A stretch of DNA of 64,000 nt from Tilletiopsis washingtonensis (lineage: Eukaryota; Basidiomycota; Exobasidiomycetes; Entylomatales). Positions 1 to 11,079 of the stretch are shown here, piece after piece. The position numbers were made by a program, and so were the translations under genes. The stretch's first letter is position 1, and the number at the start of each line of letters is the position of its first letter. The notes below the pieces were generated by a model. The model saw nothing but the letters and a program-made list of their open reading frames with translations, was not told the origin of the DNA and made no database searches. Location of the stretch: NCBI RefSeq assembly GCF_003144115.1, contig NW_020312007.1, positions 582,434 to 646,433 on the forward strand. The letters run 5' to 3'.

Positions 1-355
1 TCGGCCATGCTTGCGGTGGCTGTGGTGATGAGCGAAGGACGGCCTTGGCCGCGGCACGGCGGCCCAAGTGCGGGGAAGGATGGCTCATGCGCGCTAAGTG
101 CAGCGTGCCGTGATTGCCGGCGCGCGGCGAGCGGCTTGGCGGCACGTCAGGCGGGAGGCACAGCCGCGCAGCAGCGGCTGCTCTGCCGCGACGTGTGCAG
201 GCGAATGAGATGGCTGATATTACACTGGATGATGATGATGGTGCTACACGGTGTGCTCAGTCTGTCGTCAGGAGGTGTGTGTGGGGTAAAGGGGTCACAG
301 GATGTGCTTTGAGAGCTGCCGTGTAGGTGGCGGCCAAAGGGCCCACGCTCTCGTT
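1..355. other. Intergenic, downstream of the RecQ gene
   Basis: GC-rich sequence after the stop of the RecQ helicase gene. Short open frames are present on both strands, but none has a recognisable domain, convincing splice sites or a good start context. The window edge prevents saying whether it belongs to a further gene on the left. Confidence 0.4.
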
Positions 356-3300
356 TCAGCTGCGGCGGCCTCCGCGAGCGCCACGGCCACGTCCACCGCG
401 ACTGGCGTACGAGCCACGGCTGGAGCTCGAGCCGCCGCGGGTTGCCGACGTGCTGCTCCTGCCCACGCCGGCCGGCAGTGGCATAGCGCGAACGCCGCCG
501 CCGCCCAGGCGCGAGAGGGCATCGGCGCGCGACGAGACGGGCGCGGCTCCCGTCGTCGAGCGTGACATGGCTGCCGGCGGATGGACGGGTCGCGTGGGTG
601 CAGCGACACGGGAGCTAGTCGCGAAGCTCGGGCCGGACGTGTTGCGGCTCGACGGCGCATCCAGAGAGCGTTCGAGGTGACGCTTCGTGACTGCGCTCAA
701 GAGTCAGCAACGCAGTCGCATGGGATGGGCAAACGGCACGCACCGGCGAGCAAGGCGCTCAGGAATGCCGGGCGGCCCGGATTGACGCCCTCGATCTGCG
801 TCAGAGCAGAGATCGCTGTCGTCGGACTTTGTGAGCGTGTGTTCGGGCAGGGAGGATGCGAGACACTCACTCGACGGCATCAGGAATGCGACCTCTTGCA
901 GCGCGCCATCGTCAAGCAGCTTGGCCGGCACGAGGCCCTGCTTGTCTCCGAACTGGTGGTGGGCACGATTGTCAGCCCTTGCTCAGGACACCCTCGCGCC
1001 AGACTCACCTCCTTGCGCACGCGCAGCAGCTCCTGGTAGCAGGCCTGGTGCGAATCCGTCGCGTCAGCGCGCTTGGGGCGCGCGAGCTGCGAGTTCTCCT
1101 CCCAGTCCTCGATGATGTCGTCGTCGTCGGGGCCCTTGCGGCGGACCGCACGCTTGGCCGCAGCAGCGACGTCCTTCGTCTGCTTGACGGGGCGCTGCAC
1201 CTGCTGCGGGAAGTCGGCGGCCAGGCCTTCTGCAACGCGCTTGCCGCGCACGCTGCGCTCGTTGCGCTCGAAGAACTCCTCGACGGGACTGAGATCGGCT
1301 GCCGAGATGTCAAACTCGTCGGGCGCGTACTGGAACTCCTGCTCGTCCATGCGCTGCGGCGCCTTGCCCTTGCGTCGCGCCACTGGCGCCGACGGACCGG
1401 CGACTGAGCGCGCAGCCTTGGTCTCGACGGGCAGCTCGACCTTGGCGGTGCCGCGCAGCAGTGCATTGGCGTTGGGGCCCAGCTGTCGCGACCGATGAGC
1501 AGGCGATCGCAAGAGACCAGCTCCGAGAACGCGCACTCACCTCCATGTAGTTGGTGGCAAAGCCGCTACCGTTCATGACGGCCTTCTCGCTCAAGTAGCC
1601 ATCCAGCACGAGGCGCTGGAAGAGGCGCTGGCAGTCGCCGCCCTTGAGCTTCGAGCCGGCGGCGTAGTGGCGCAGGCGGTCGTGGCCGCGGTCGGCAATG
1701 GCCTTCTTCGTCGTGCCGCGAAAGACGTCGGCACAGTGCAGCAGCGTGCCGCTGTTGCGGCCCTTGACGATGTCCTGCACCAGCTCCACGGCCGCCTTGG
1801 CCAGCAGCGTCACGTCGGTCGGCACGAGCGTCGAGCCGCCTGCCGCACCGCGACCGGGGCCGTTCTCAGTGCAGTTGTCGCACGTGTGGTGGCAGTTCTC
1901 GGCAGGAAAGACCTCGCCGAAGTACTGCAGCACCTGCGAGCGGCGGCAGTCGATCTTGTTCATGCAGTACGCCACGACCTGGCGCAGGTTGGCGTGCTGC
2001 TGCTCCTTCTGCTGGTACGAGCCCGGGCCCTCGTCGATCATCTTCTTGTACCACGACGTGTCCTTGAAGGCAAAGTAGAGCACACACGTCGAGCTCTTGC
2101 CGTCGCGCCCGGCGCGGCCCGTCTCCTGGTACAGGCCCTCGAGCGACTTTGGCAGCGTGTGGTGCACCACTGGGGATGAGGAGCGTTAGCTGCGCGCTGA
2201 CTGCCTCAGGGTTCGCTCAACTCACCGAAGCGCACGTCGGCCTTGTCGATGCCCATGCCAAACGCAATCGTGGCGCAGATGACCTTGAAGTGGCCCGCCT
2301 GCCAGCGCTCCTGGATGCGGATGCGGTCGTTCTTGTTCATGCCGGCGTGGTAGGGCTGCGCCTCGACGCCGTGCTTCTTGGTAAGCTGGTCGGCCACGTC
2401 CTCGCACGCCTTGCGGCTCATGCAGTACACGATGCCGCACTCGCCGCGGTGCGACGAGTTGATGAACGACGAGATGTCGGCGAGCAGGCCGGCCTTCTTG
2501 TCGCGCACGTGGTAGTGCAGGTTGGGCCGGTTGAACGACTGCTCGAGCGTCTTGCAGCCCTTGATGCCGAGGTTCGCCACGATGTCCTCCTTGACGCGCT
2601 CCGTCGCCGTCGCCGTCATGGCCATGAAGGGGACCTTCGGAAAATCGCGGCGCAGCGAGCCGAGGCCCTGGTAGTCGGGGCGGAAGTCATGGCCCCACTG
2701 GCTGACACAGTGCGCCTCATCGACGACGAAGCGTGCGAGCTTCTTGCGGCGGTACAGGTCGGTGAAGACATCGTGGGCCTGGCGCGACTTGGCGATGAGC
2801 TCAGGCGTCACGTAGATGAGGCGCGTGACCAGCTGCTCATCGCGCTTGAAAAGCTCGCCGAGCACAAACTCGCGCTGCGACTGCGTCTGATCGCCCGTGA
2901 GCGCGCAGGCGGGAATCGAGAGGTCGATGAGGTGTTTGACCTGATCCTGGATCAGCGAGATGAGCGGCGAGATGACGATCGTCACGCCGGACGTCTTGCC
3001 CGAGTCGACGAGCGCCGGCAGCTGGTAGCACAGGCTCTTGCCACCGCCAGTCGGCATCAGGCAGAACACGTCCCCTCCGCCAAGCGTCGCGTTGATCGCC
3101 TCGAGCTGGTTCGAGCGGAACTCGCGCAGTTTGAACTTCTTACGCAGCGCAAAGGCCACGTCGCGGCTCCACGGGTAGTTCATCTGCTCGCGCGCCTTGA
3201 GCGGAGACTTGAAGCGCGTGGCGGACGCCACGATCTGGATCGGCTCCACCTCTTCGTTCGCCCGCGCAGGGCCGCCAACGACGTCTGGGCCGTAGTCGGG

Positions 3301-4754
3301 GTGCGCCGCATCCTCGTCGTCGAGGCGATGCACCATGCGCGAGCGGCCCTCGTCGATCTCGAACTCATCGTCCTGCGTCTGGCGGGCTTTGCCCTTGCGC
3401 GTGGCCGCCCGGCTCGACGCAGCGACGTCCTGCTCATCGATGAGCAGCATGTCTTCGTCGTCGAAGTCGCCGAAGTCATCTTGCTCGTGAGGAGACGACG
3501 AGGGCAGCAGCGCAGCAAGGCGGTCGTGCGAAGATTCAGGGCGGCTAGTGGAAGCCGTGGCACGGCTTGGCGGTCGACCGGAGCGGTCGCGTGAGGCGAC
3601 TGCACTGCCGCGCGAAGGACCGGCCGTGGCGACGGCTCGGCCTGAGCGCAGTGCGCCCTCATCGACTTCCGCGAGCGCGTCGTCATCGTCGTCAAAGGCG
3701 CCGGCCGCAGCCAGCTCGTCGGCGTCGGGCTCGTAGAAGTGCTCGTCGTCCGGCTCCTCGGTGAGGTCATCGAGATCGTATTCGTCAACGACGAGCCCCG
3801 ACTGCGGCTTGGGCGGTGCAGCAGGAGCGGCACGAGACGTGGACGCCAGCAGCGAGGTGCGAGCAGGCGCACGCGAAGCGCGACTGCCGCCCACTGTCGG
3901 CGAGCTCTGTGTGAGCACGGGAATGTCGTCGGACAGTGCACTGCCGGCATGCGAGGAGATCGACGAAGCCGGTGCCGGTGGGTCGCAATGCACCACGGGA
4001 CGTGTGGCAGGCTCGATGCGCGACGGTCCCGGCGGCGCTGGCGCTTCAGACGCCCTTGGCGCTGCGGGCGCGCCCGAAGTCGAAGAGCGTGCGGCCAGGG
4101 CAGCCTTGATCTGCGCGATGCGTGTGGAAAGAAAGTCGCTGCAACCAGCATCAGCACTGAGAGAGACAGCCGTCGCAGCACTGCGACTCACCGCTGCATC
4201 TTCAGGAAGGCCGGGTCTGCGCCAAAGGCCGCCGGACCGCCCTCCATTATCTCCATGAGCGTCTCCATCACCTTGTCCTTGTTCTCCAGGCTGCTCTGCA
4301 GCAGCGAGCGCAGCTCCTCTGTGCTCTTCTGGTCGAGGTCCGCCGGCCACGAAACGGCAGCGGTAGGCGCCACCGCGGCAGTGGTTGACACGGCAGCCGA
4401 GCGTGACGAGGCAGCGCTGTGCGACGGCGGCGGCGAGGCTGTGTTGCCGGCGTGAGCGGCGTTGCGCCGCAGCACCTCGCGGCGAGGCTCACCACGCCGC
4501 AGCAGCGCCGGCCCGACGTTCTCCTTGTCGCCCTCCACATCTGCACTGCGCTCGCCCAGGCGTGGCGACTTGGTGCTCGGGCCGGCGGCATCGTCGCCGC
4601 CCCAAGCGCCGTGCTGTGCCGCGTCGCCGCCGCTGCCGCCGCCCATCTCGGCGGACACGCGCTTGCGCGGCGACGCCGAGTCGCGTGGCGTGGGCATGAA
4701 GAGGCTCGACGCGCGCCGCGCAGGCTCTGCGAGCGCGGCGGCGGCGCCGGGCAT
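356..4754 (-). CDS. SGS1: RecQ-family DNA helicase, Sgs1/BLM type
   Basis: A 3'-5' DNA helicase expected to act in the nucleus in recombination intermediate processing and replication-fork repair. Seven exons read 4754-4192, 4138-2226, 2169-1541, 1482-1009, 952-871, 815-744 and 690-356, giving about 1355 aa; the introns are 53-58 nt with GTGAGT or GTGCGT donors. The N-terminal ~500 residues are acidic and Ser-rich, as in Sgs1. The helicase core has Walker A TGGGKS near residue 552, a DEAH box (VDEAHCVSQWGHDFRPDY) near 660 and motif VI (YQETGRAGRDG). The Zn-binding RecQ-Ct segment keeps its cysteines (CRRSQ, CHHTCDNC) near 900. An HRDC domain (about 1184-1244) is divided by three introns and reads correctly only with them removed. 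The tail is rich in Arg and Gly and ends GARGGRRS. The start at 4754 was chosen because the frame upstream looks like 5' leader. Confidence 0.9.
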
Positions 4755-5070
4755 GACGGCGAGGCGGTGCTGTTCGAGCAAAGGAGTGCTGGTAGGCGGC
4801 GAAGTGTGTCGCTGCGGCGGCGGAGCAAGAGTGGCAGGTGCGCGGTGCGGGAGAGCGGGGTGTTGGAGTCGGATGCTGAGAAGCGCAGCCAGACGCGTGA
4901 GCTGCCCCGGTGCGCGTTGCGGCCTCGCTGCGCGGCGGCGCGACTTAAAGTGGCGCGCGCGCCGGCGCACGTGACACGGCCAAAGTTGGTCACAGCGCGC
5001 AGCGGACGGCAGCGCTGAGCGCGCGGCTCTCTGCTCAGCTCCACCTCACCCCTCACCTCTCACCTGCACC
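4755..5070. promoter_or_regulatory. Divergent promoter region, RecQ helicase / TOM7
   Basis: A 316-nt gap between two divergent start codons, so it should hold both promoters. C/T-rich tracts with CACC lie just before the TOM7 ATG. No TATA box or recognisable regulatory site was seen. Confidence 0.5.
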
Positions 5071-5671
5071 ATGGCCGCCGCACTCAGCGAGGACACCAAG
5101 GAGCGCATCGTGCGCGCCATCGACCTGGGCAAGAACGTGCTGCACTACGGGTGAGCGGGCCGCGGGCGAGCGGGCAGACGAGAAAGGGATGGAGCGAGGG
5201 CGCCTGGCGGGCCAGGGTCTGGCGAGGCTCCTGGATGGAGTGTAAGAACAGGTGCTGCAACGGCTGTGCGCGTCCTCAGCGATCGCACTGGGGACCTGTA
5301 CGGGCGGTTGCAGCGGCTCTATCTACTCTCCACCCAGGAGCCTCACCAACCTGCTGTCTGCATCCGATGGTGCAGGCGTGGCTGCGACAGTACGAGCCGC
5401 ATTGAGTGGCGCTGTCCGCACCCTCGCCACGCACTCCTCTCGTCCTAGGAGCACTAGCACTTTCCCTCGCTTGCGCATGGCTGACTCACCTGCTGCAGCT
5501 GGGTTCCGTTTGTGCTCTACATCGGATACACGCAGGGCGGCCGGCCGAGCCTGATCCAGTGAGTGTTGCGACGCGTGCTTGGTCGGACAGGCGGGAGGGA
5601 GAGCAAGACGAGATCGAAGCTGACGCTGAACGCTGTGCGTCTCCCGCAGGCTCGTCTCGCCGCTGGCATGA
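5071..5671 (+). CDS. TOM7: TOM7, small subunit of the mitochondrial outer-membrane translocase
   Basis: Tom7 is a tail-anchored subunit of the TOM complex that modulates assembly of the general protein import pore. Three exons, 5071-5150, 5499-5558 and 5650-5671, encode only 53 aa. The product begins MAAALSEDTKERI and has the family signature LGKNVLHYGWVPFVLYIGYT, then GGRPSL and a C-terminal LVSPLA. That matches Tom7 in length, in its single membrane segment (about residues 26-40) and in the conserved Gly-Trp-x-Pro. Both junctions fall inside codons (GG|C and CA|G) and restore the frame exactly. The first intron is 348 nt, long for this window, and the second is 91 nt. The gene is divergent from the RecQ helicase. 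No other start gives the signature, so the assignment is strong despite the size. Confidence 0.93.
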
Positions 5672-6033
5672 AGCGACCGGGCTCTGCTGTGGCGCGATAA
5701 TCACATCACCTCTCTCACACGAAGCGCGAGGAAGGTCTGCCTGGGCTGAACTCGCATGCTCGAGTGATGGCATTCGCACTGCGAGAGGTCGTTGGAGATG
5801 CCTCTACAAGAAGCGCTGCCTGTGGCCGGCGTCATGCGCCTCTCGAGCTTGCGCAAATATCAGAGGGAGAGGAGATGCCTTGCAGCGTGGTAGCCAGGTA
5901 TCATTCACGTCTGCATCGGCCCCGACCCATCGTCAGGCGGCGCCGTGCCGTCCTGCACTGCCTCTTCATCGGCACTTGGCCGCATCTCTTCGTCCTGCCG
6001 TGGTGTCTCTGCATCTGTCCGTGCCGCATCGCT
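5672..6033. other. Intergenic between convergent genes
   Basis: Holds the 3' ends of TOM7 (+) and the xRRM gene (-). No coding, RNA or repeat feature was recognised. Confidence 0.4.
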
Positions 6034-6896
6034 CTAAGCAGGAGCCGCCCGCCGCCCGGCCACCTTTCGCCGTTCCCGTCTCCTTTGCACCTTATCTCTC
6101 CTCCGCGTCCTCCTCAGCGCCACGAGGCTCGCCTCCTGCGCTGCCGTCTTGCGCGCCGCATTGCGCACGCGCTCGGGCAGCGCTGCCCAGTATGCTACTT
6201 CGGCGCTGCCGGAGAGGATGCTGGCGTCGTGCAGCGTGCTCGCGCTGTCTGCAGGGCGACGTTGCAGCGCTGAGAGAAGGGCGCTGGCTGAAGAGGCGGT
6301 CGGGGTGCGTACGATGAGCTGCAACCGGTGTCAGCAAGACTGGCAGATGCAGCATGGCGGCTCAGAGGCAGCGACCAAGGCCGTGGCGCAGCTGCGCCTG
6401 CGCTGCTCCTCATGCTTCGTCCTTTCTCGTCCAGGGGCTTAACACAAGAGGAGCCGTCGTCCAGCGAACTTCCTGCGCACATCACTCCTCGACGCCAGTC
6501 CTGGATCCACTCCCGCACTGCCGTGCCTGTCCCCGCCCTGCAACTCACCTGCCGTCTGCGTCTCCCCTCATGCGCGCGAGTCTCGGCGCCGAGGTCCACA
6601 TACGCCACGGAGCGCGGGCAGAGCGCCTCGAGCTCCGCCACGAGCTCCTTGCCCGCCCGGCGATGCTGTGCTGCTGGCACTGGCCCCTCTCCCGCGGCGC
6701 TGCTCTCTCCCGCCGTCTCGCCATCCGCCTCGCCGGCTTGCGGTGCCGGCACGACCTGCTCGTCCTCGTCGTGCCAAAGCTGCAGCAGCAGTCCGCCGGC
6801 GGGCACGCGGGCGTCGAGCGGCGGCGCAGGCGGTGCGATGTGCTTGGAGGCGCCGGGGCGTGCGGCGGCGCGGCCGACCTTGCGCGGCAGGAACAT
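6034..6896 (-). CDS. Candidate xRRM (La/LARP7-type RRM_3) protein
   Basis: Two exons, 6896-6549 and 6318-6034, joined across a 230-nt intron (GTGAGT donor, GGTTGCAG acceptor), give 210 aa. The order of elements resembles the C-terminal atypical RRM of La and LARP7 proteins: a first strand GLLLQLW near residue 35, a strand SVAYVDLG near 95, a strand QLIVRTPTAS at the exon junction, then ILSGSAEVAYWAALPERVR, which recalls the family's 'L.G.eE..YW..L..R' end, and a very basic Arg/Lys tail. In LARP7 relatives this domain binds the 3' region of RNAs such as telomerase or 7SK RNA. No La motif or first RRM is visible here or upstream, so this would be a stand-alone domain. The family call rests on pattern recognition and is tentative; the gene structure itself is better supported. 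Confidence 0.55.
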
Positions 6897-7369
6897 GCTG
6901 CAGTGGCAGAGAGGGGACTACGAGCGTGTGGAGGAGGAGGGCAGAGCAGCGAAGCTCGACGTCGGCGCAGCCGGCCGGACGGGTGCAATACAGAATTGCC
7001 GCCTTCGAGCCTCGCCTCAAATGTAGTCGCTGCGCCCGCCGACTTCAACGCGTCGAGCGCGTAGATTGACGTGTTGACGCGTTCACATCGCATGCAGCGT
7101 CGGAGACTGCGCTCGTGCCTGAGCTGCCGGCAACGGAAAGGGGACAGCGTTGGCGGTGCTGGCGGGCAGCGCACACTGCCGCCGTGCCCACGCCCCGCCC
7201 AGCGCTGCGCCTCGCTCCCCAAGCCGGCGCCCGCCTCTTGTTCGCCTCCTCCCAGCCTTGTCTTCACTCTGCATCCCCCTCTCCGCCGCCGCCGTCACCT
7301 CTGTGCACCCTCGCTGGAACCCCTCACGCACGCTCTCTGCTTTCCACACCTCCGAGCTTCCCGACCACC
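6897..7369. promoter_or_regulatory. Divergent promoter region, xRRM gene / unknown gene
   Basis: A 473-nt gap between divergent starts. C/T-rich leader sequence precedes the plus-strand ATG at 7370. No specific site was identified. Confidence 0.4.
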
Positions 7370-8518
7370 ATGGCGCTGCCCGCGTCGCCGTCGCGCCCCA
7401 CGTACGCCGCCGAGTCCGAGGGGGCGCCGCTGCAGTCCTTCGCCGGCACGACGCGCTCCTTCTCGCGCTCGGCCAGCACGGCCAGCGTGCTCGACGGCAT
7501 GCGCGGCAGCGCCCGCCTCGACGCACTCATCCCCGAGGAGACGCTCGACCGCCTGGCGAAGATGGGCATCGAGAAGCGCACGTGTGAGTGGGGCGCGTAG
7601 ATGTTGGAAGAGGAAGGGGTACCGTTTCTGCTGCGACTCTGCAAGGCACTGCTGCGCCCCTGCAACTCGGTATCGACAAGGCATGCTGCGCTTCTGCAGC
7701 TCGAGCTCTGACAGAGCACAGCTTCGTCTCGGCTGCTTCAGGCTTGCTCGAGTATCAACGGCGCTTTGCTGCGTCTTTAACCTCAGCGGAGCGTTGTCGT
7801 ACCTCTGCTGCTTCATAGCTGTGCATCTCGAACTCGTCAGGCTGACGCCGCATCACACAGACGTCGCGCAGGGCTACCGCTCGCCGCACTCGTCCATCCC
7901 GCAGCCGTCGCACCAGGGCGTGTGGCCGCTGGGCGCCGGTCCGGCGCCGGCCAACGACGACTTTGACACGCCCGGCAGCTCCGGCCCCTCGTTCCTGCTG
8001 GGCAACCGCGAGCGCTGGTCGCGCACGGCGACGGCGCCGGCGCGCGAGCTGCTGCCGTACTCGGGCATGGAGCGCATCGCCAGCATCGACTCGAGCGGCG
8101 CGGGCAGCTGGCGTAGCAGCGAGGACGAGGAGAACGACGCCGCCAGCAGCAGCGAGGCGGGTGACTTTGGCACCATCCAGATCGGCGCCGGCGGGGACGA
8201 CGATGTGCTCGCGGCGCAGTTTGCCGACGACTCGGAGAATGCGTGAGTAAGAGTGTCCGATGGCGCCTGCGAGCTTCGCCACGACATGACCGCTGACGCC
8301 CCTCCGTCCGCTGCAGCTTCGCAACGACGCCCAACACGCTCGACTCGTTCAACCGCATGTTCCCGCCGTCCCAGGCGGCGCCGCGGCGCACGGCGCTCGG
8401 CTCGCGCTCCAACGGCCTCAGCCGTGCGCTGGCGCAGACGATGCCCGCACAGAAGTCCGAGTCGTGGACGAAGCCGAGCCTCTCGCGCTACTGCAAGGAC
8501 TTCAGCGTGCTGCCATGA
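7370..8518 (+). CDS. Hypothetical protein, Ser/Ala-rich with acidic stretch
   Basis: I do not recognise this protein. Three exons, 7370-7583, 7861-8242 and 8317-8518, encode about 265 aa; the introns (277 and 74 nt) have GTGAGT donors and CAG acceptors and both junctions keep the frame. The start MALPASPSRP sits in a strong CACCATGG context. The protein is polar and probably disordered: a short helical stretch (LIPEETLDRLAKMGIEKRT) near residues 55-73, a Gly/Ser/Pro middle, an acidic Ser-rich segment (SSEDEENDAASSSEAGDF) and an end of KPSLSRYCKDFSVLP. There is no signal peptide or membrane segment. It is divergent from the xRRM gene. The conserved-looking ends suggest a real protein, but no function can be assigned. 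Confidence 0.65.
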
Positions 8519-8986
8519 GCTCGCTGCCGCCGGTCCGCCTACTCCCCGCTGCTGTCTTGCGGGTCTACGGTCCGCTCGCCTGCCTCGAAAAGCGTCTCTT
8601 GCGTCGCTATCACGTCTTGCTTTGGCCCTCTCTCTCTCTCTCTCTCTCTCTCGTCGTGTATCTCTTTCCCGTCGTAACGCCCCTCACATGCACGCGCCTT
8701 CCACCGACGACTCTCCACATACAGCATCGCCCGCCTCGCCCCCCTCACCGTACACATCCACACACACTGTCTTCCGTCTTGCCCCCGTGTCATCAATGCC
8801 CCGTTTACACTGCGCCTCGGCATGCTCAGACGAGCGCAGATGCCCCTGTGACCTGTTTGAGGAGGCTTGTCAAGCGGCAAACTTGCGATCAGCTATGCTC
8901 AGCGAATGTCATTACGGGAAGGAAGACGAGGCAAGTCGCAGCAAAGCCAACGAGGCTCCAGAGTGAGGTGATGTGAGATGCTCTGC
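8519..8986. other. Intergenic between convergent genes
   Basis: Holds the 3' ends of the unknown gene (+) and MAP2 (-). Contains a (CT)n microsatellite and otherwise no recognisable feature. Confidence 0.45.
8628..8651. repeat. (CT)n microsatellite
   Basis: An uninterrupted run of about 11-12 CT dinucleotides in the 3' region of the unknown gene. Simple-sequence repeat; no function is implied. Confidence 0.85.
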
Positions 8987-10808
8987 TCAGAAGGCGGGGT
9001 AGTCGATGCCGTGCGAGAGCACCTCGACGTTGCTGGCGCCGATGCGGATCGTCTCCTCGTGTTGTGACGTGCGCACGTCGTCGATGGACTGGTTGGCGTC
9101 GCGCGGGCTGTCGGCCAGCGGCGGGTATTCGACGACGATGCCCGACTGGGCGAGGTAGCGCAGCTGTTGAAGGAAAGGCGTGAGCACATGAGGCCGGTGT
9201 GTGGCCGGAATGCGGCACTCACGCCGAGCAGGTAGTCCTTCTCGCCGACGCGGTCGAGGTAGCGGCGGCAGAACGGCAGGGTGCCGAACTCGGTGCTGCG
9301 CTCCTGTCAGTGCCAATCTTGGAGGTACGCCTACCTCGTCTCGACTCACTCAATCGTCTTGAGCAGGCTGCGCGCCGAGGGCACGCGCATCGGCGGCACC
9401 TTGCCCGGGTTGCGCGAGTAGTGCGAGCAGGCGCCCTTGTCCTCGACGTAGCCGCGGCCCGTGGAGCCGAACGTCTCGATGGCAAAATACTCGCCCTCGT
9501 CCATCTTCTGCGGGTAGTCGGGCATCGCCACGCACGGCACCGACTTGCCGCCGTGGATGCGGTAGCGCTCGATGTTGTGGCCGTTGAGGTTCTTGACCAC
9601 GCGAACTGTTGCAGCGTCAGCACTGGTAGCCGGGCGCGCCGGAGGCCAGAGTCTGTGCTGCTGTCACAGCTTCTCGCAGCCTCCGGCCCTCCTACACGGT
9701 CACTCACTCTTCTGCAGGTGACCCTTGATCTCAACCTCGTAGCTCTCCATCGTCTCCTGGATGATGGCGCCGATCTCGCCCAGGCGCGCGTCGACACCCG
9801 CGGCACGGATGCCGGCATTGGTGGCCGACTGCGAGGCCTTGACGAGCGGCTGCCAGATGCTGTTCTCCTCAAACGTCAGCGTGAAGGCGCTGTCGACGAT
9901 GCGCCCCGAGGCGTGCACGCCAATGTCGACCTTGAGCACGTCGCCGGTCTGCAGAACTACAAATGGAGGTGAGCCAGGTGCTTGCCATTGCGGCACTGCC
10001 GCGGAGCACGATCACCACTCACTGCGCTTGTCGCCTGCGTTGGGCGTGTAGTGCGCCGCCACCTCGTTGAGACTCAGACCCGTCGGGAAGCCGATGCCCG
10101 AGTCGAAGCCGTGCGCCTCGTTGATGGTGCGGCTCGTGTCCTCGATGAGGTTGGCAATCTCCGTCATGCTCATTCCGGGCTTGATGGCGCGGCGAGCGTA
10201 CTGGCGCACCTGGCGGTGCACCTCGCCGGCACGGCGCGCGTGGTTGAAGTCGGCGCCCTCCTCCTGCTGCGCCAGACGGTCGCGCTCGCGCTGCTCCTCG
10301 GCAGTGATGCGCTTGCGGTTGCTGCTGTGCGGGCGTCAGAGGGATGTGCGGAGAGAGACAGAGAGCAGATGCAAGACCTCCACATCTCGTCTCGCACGAC
10401 ACCGGCCTACCATGCACACGCCACGGCCACTCACTCGTTCCAGTACGAGTCCGGGTACTCGAGGATGTGGCCGACGGGGTAGACGTTGGTGGGGAAGATC
10501 TTGGTGATGCCCACCGTCGGCGGCTCCGTCTGCTCCATGGCGGGCCCCGCCTGGCGCGCCTTCTGCGCCTTCTTCTTGGCCGCGCCCGACTTCTTCTTCT
10601 TCTTCTTCTTGCCGGCCCCGCCGGCGGGCGCGGCGCCGTCGGCGGGCGCCTCGTCGCCGTCGGCGGGCGCCTCGTCGCCGTCGTCGTCGGAGCCCGAGTC
10701 GTCGGCGTTGGGCGTGGGCTTGGCCGGCGCTGCGGCAGCGGCCAGCTTGCCCTCGGCGACCGGCACCGCCTCGACGGCGGGCGTCTTCACGGCGACGCTC
10801 TCAGGCAT
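8987..10808 (-). CDS. MAP2: Methionine aminopeptidase 2
   Basis: Removes the initiator methionine from nascent proteins in the cytosol using a dinuclear metal centre. Six exons, 10808-10435, 10321-10023, 9956-9708, 9605-9350, 9295-9223 and 9163-8987, give 475 aa. All metal and catalytic residues of the type 2 family are visible: His215 (AAHYTP), Asp235 (KVDIG), Asp246 (RIVDS), His317 and His325 ([12 protein letters not shown]), Glu351 (FAIETFGS) and Glu453 (QHEETI). The family-typical N-terminal extension is present, with acidic repeats (DGDEAPA twice, from a 21-nt tandem repeat near 10627-10685) and a run of lysines. Introns are 54-113 nt. The start MPESVAV at 10808 was chosen as the first Met of the frame preceding this extension. 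It is divergent from CIA2, with a 271-nt shared promoter region. Confidence 0.95.
10625..10686. repeat. 21-nt tandem repeat in MAP2 exon 1
   Basis: Two near-identical adjacent copies encode Asp-Gly-Asp-Glu-Ala-Pro-Ala in the acidic N-terminal extension of MAP2. This is likely a length-variable site. Confidence 0.75.
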
Positions 10809-11079
10809 GGTGTGTGGTACGACGGGTGTGCCAGGAAGTTGTGAGGTACGGCTGCGGTGATGCCGAGCCGGTGAGGTGAGGGAGCGAAGGAGCGCGGCGC
10901 TCGACGCCGGCGACTTGGCCGAGCGAGGTGCGCAGCAACGGCCGGAGCGGGCGGCCGGCCCGTGTGCGCTGCCGCCGCTGCGCCAAATTTGGACGCTCAC
11001 GGCACGTGATGCGCGCCACGCCTCCACCCAGCGCGGACAAGCCCTCTCCCACCTGCATCTCTACCACAGCACCTCCACC

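Noticed and set aside
2149-3594. A 481-codon plus-strand open frame opposite the RecQ helicase
   Set aside because: An antisense shadow of the helicase core with no independent domain or start context.
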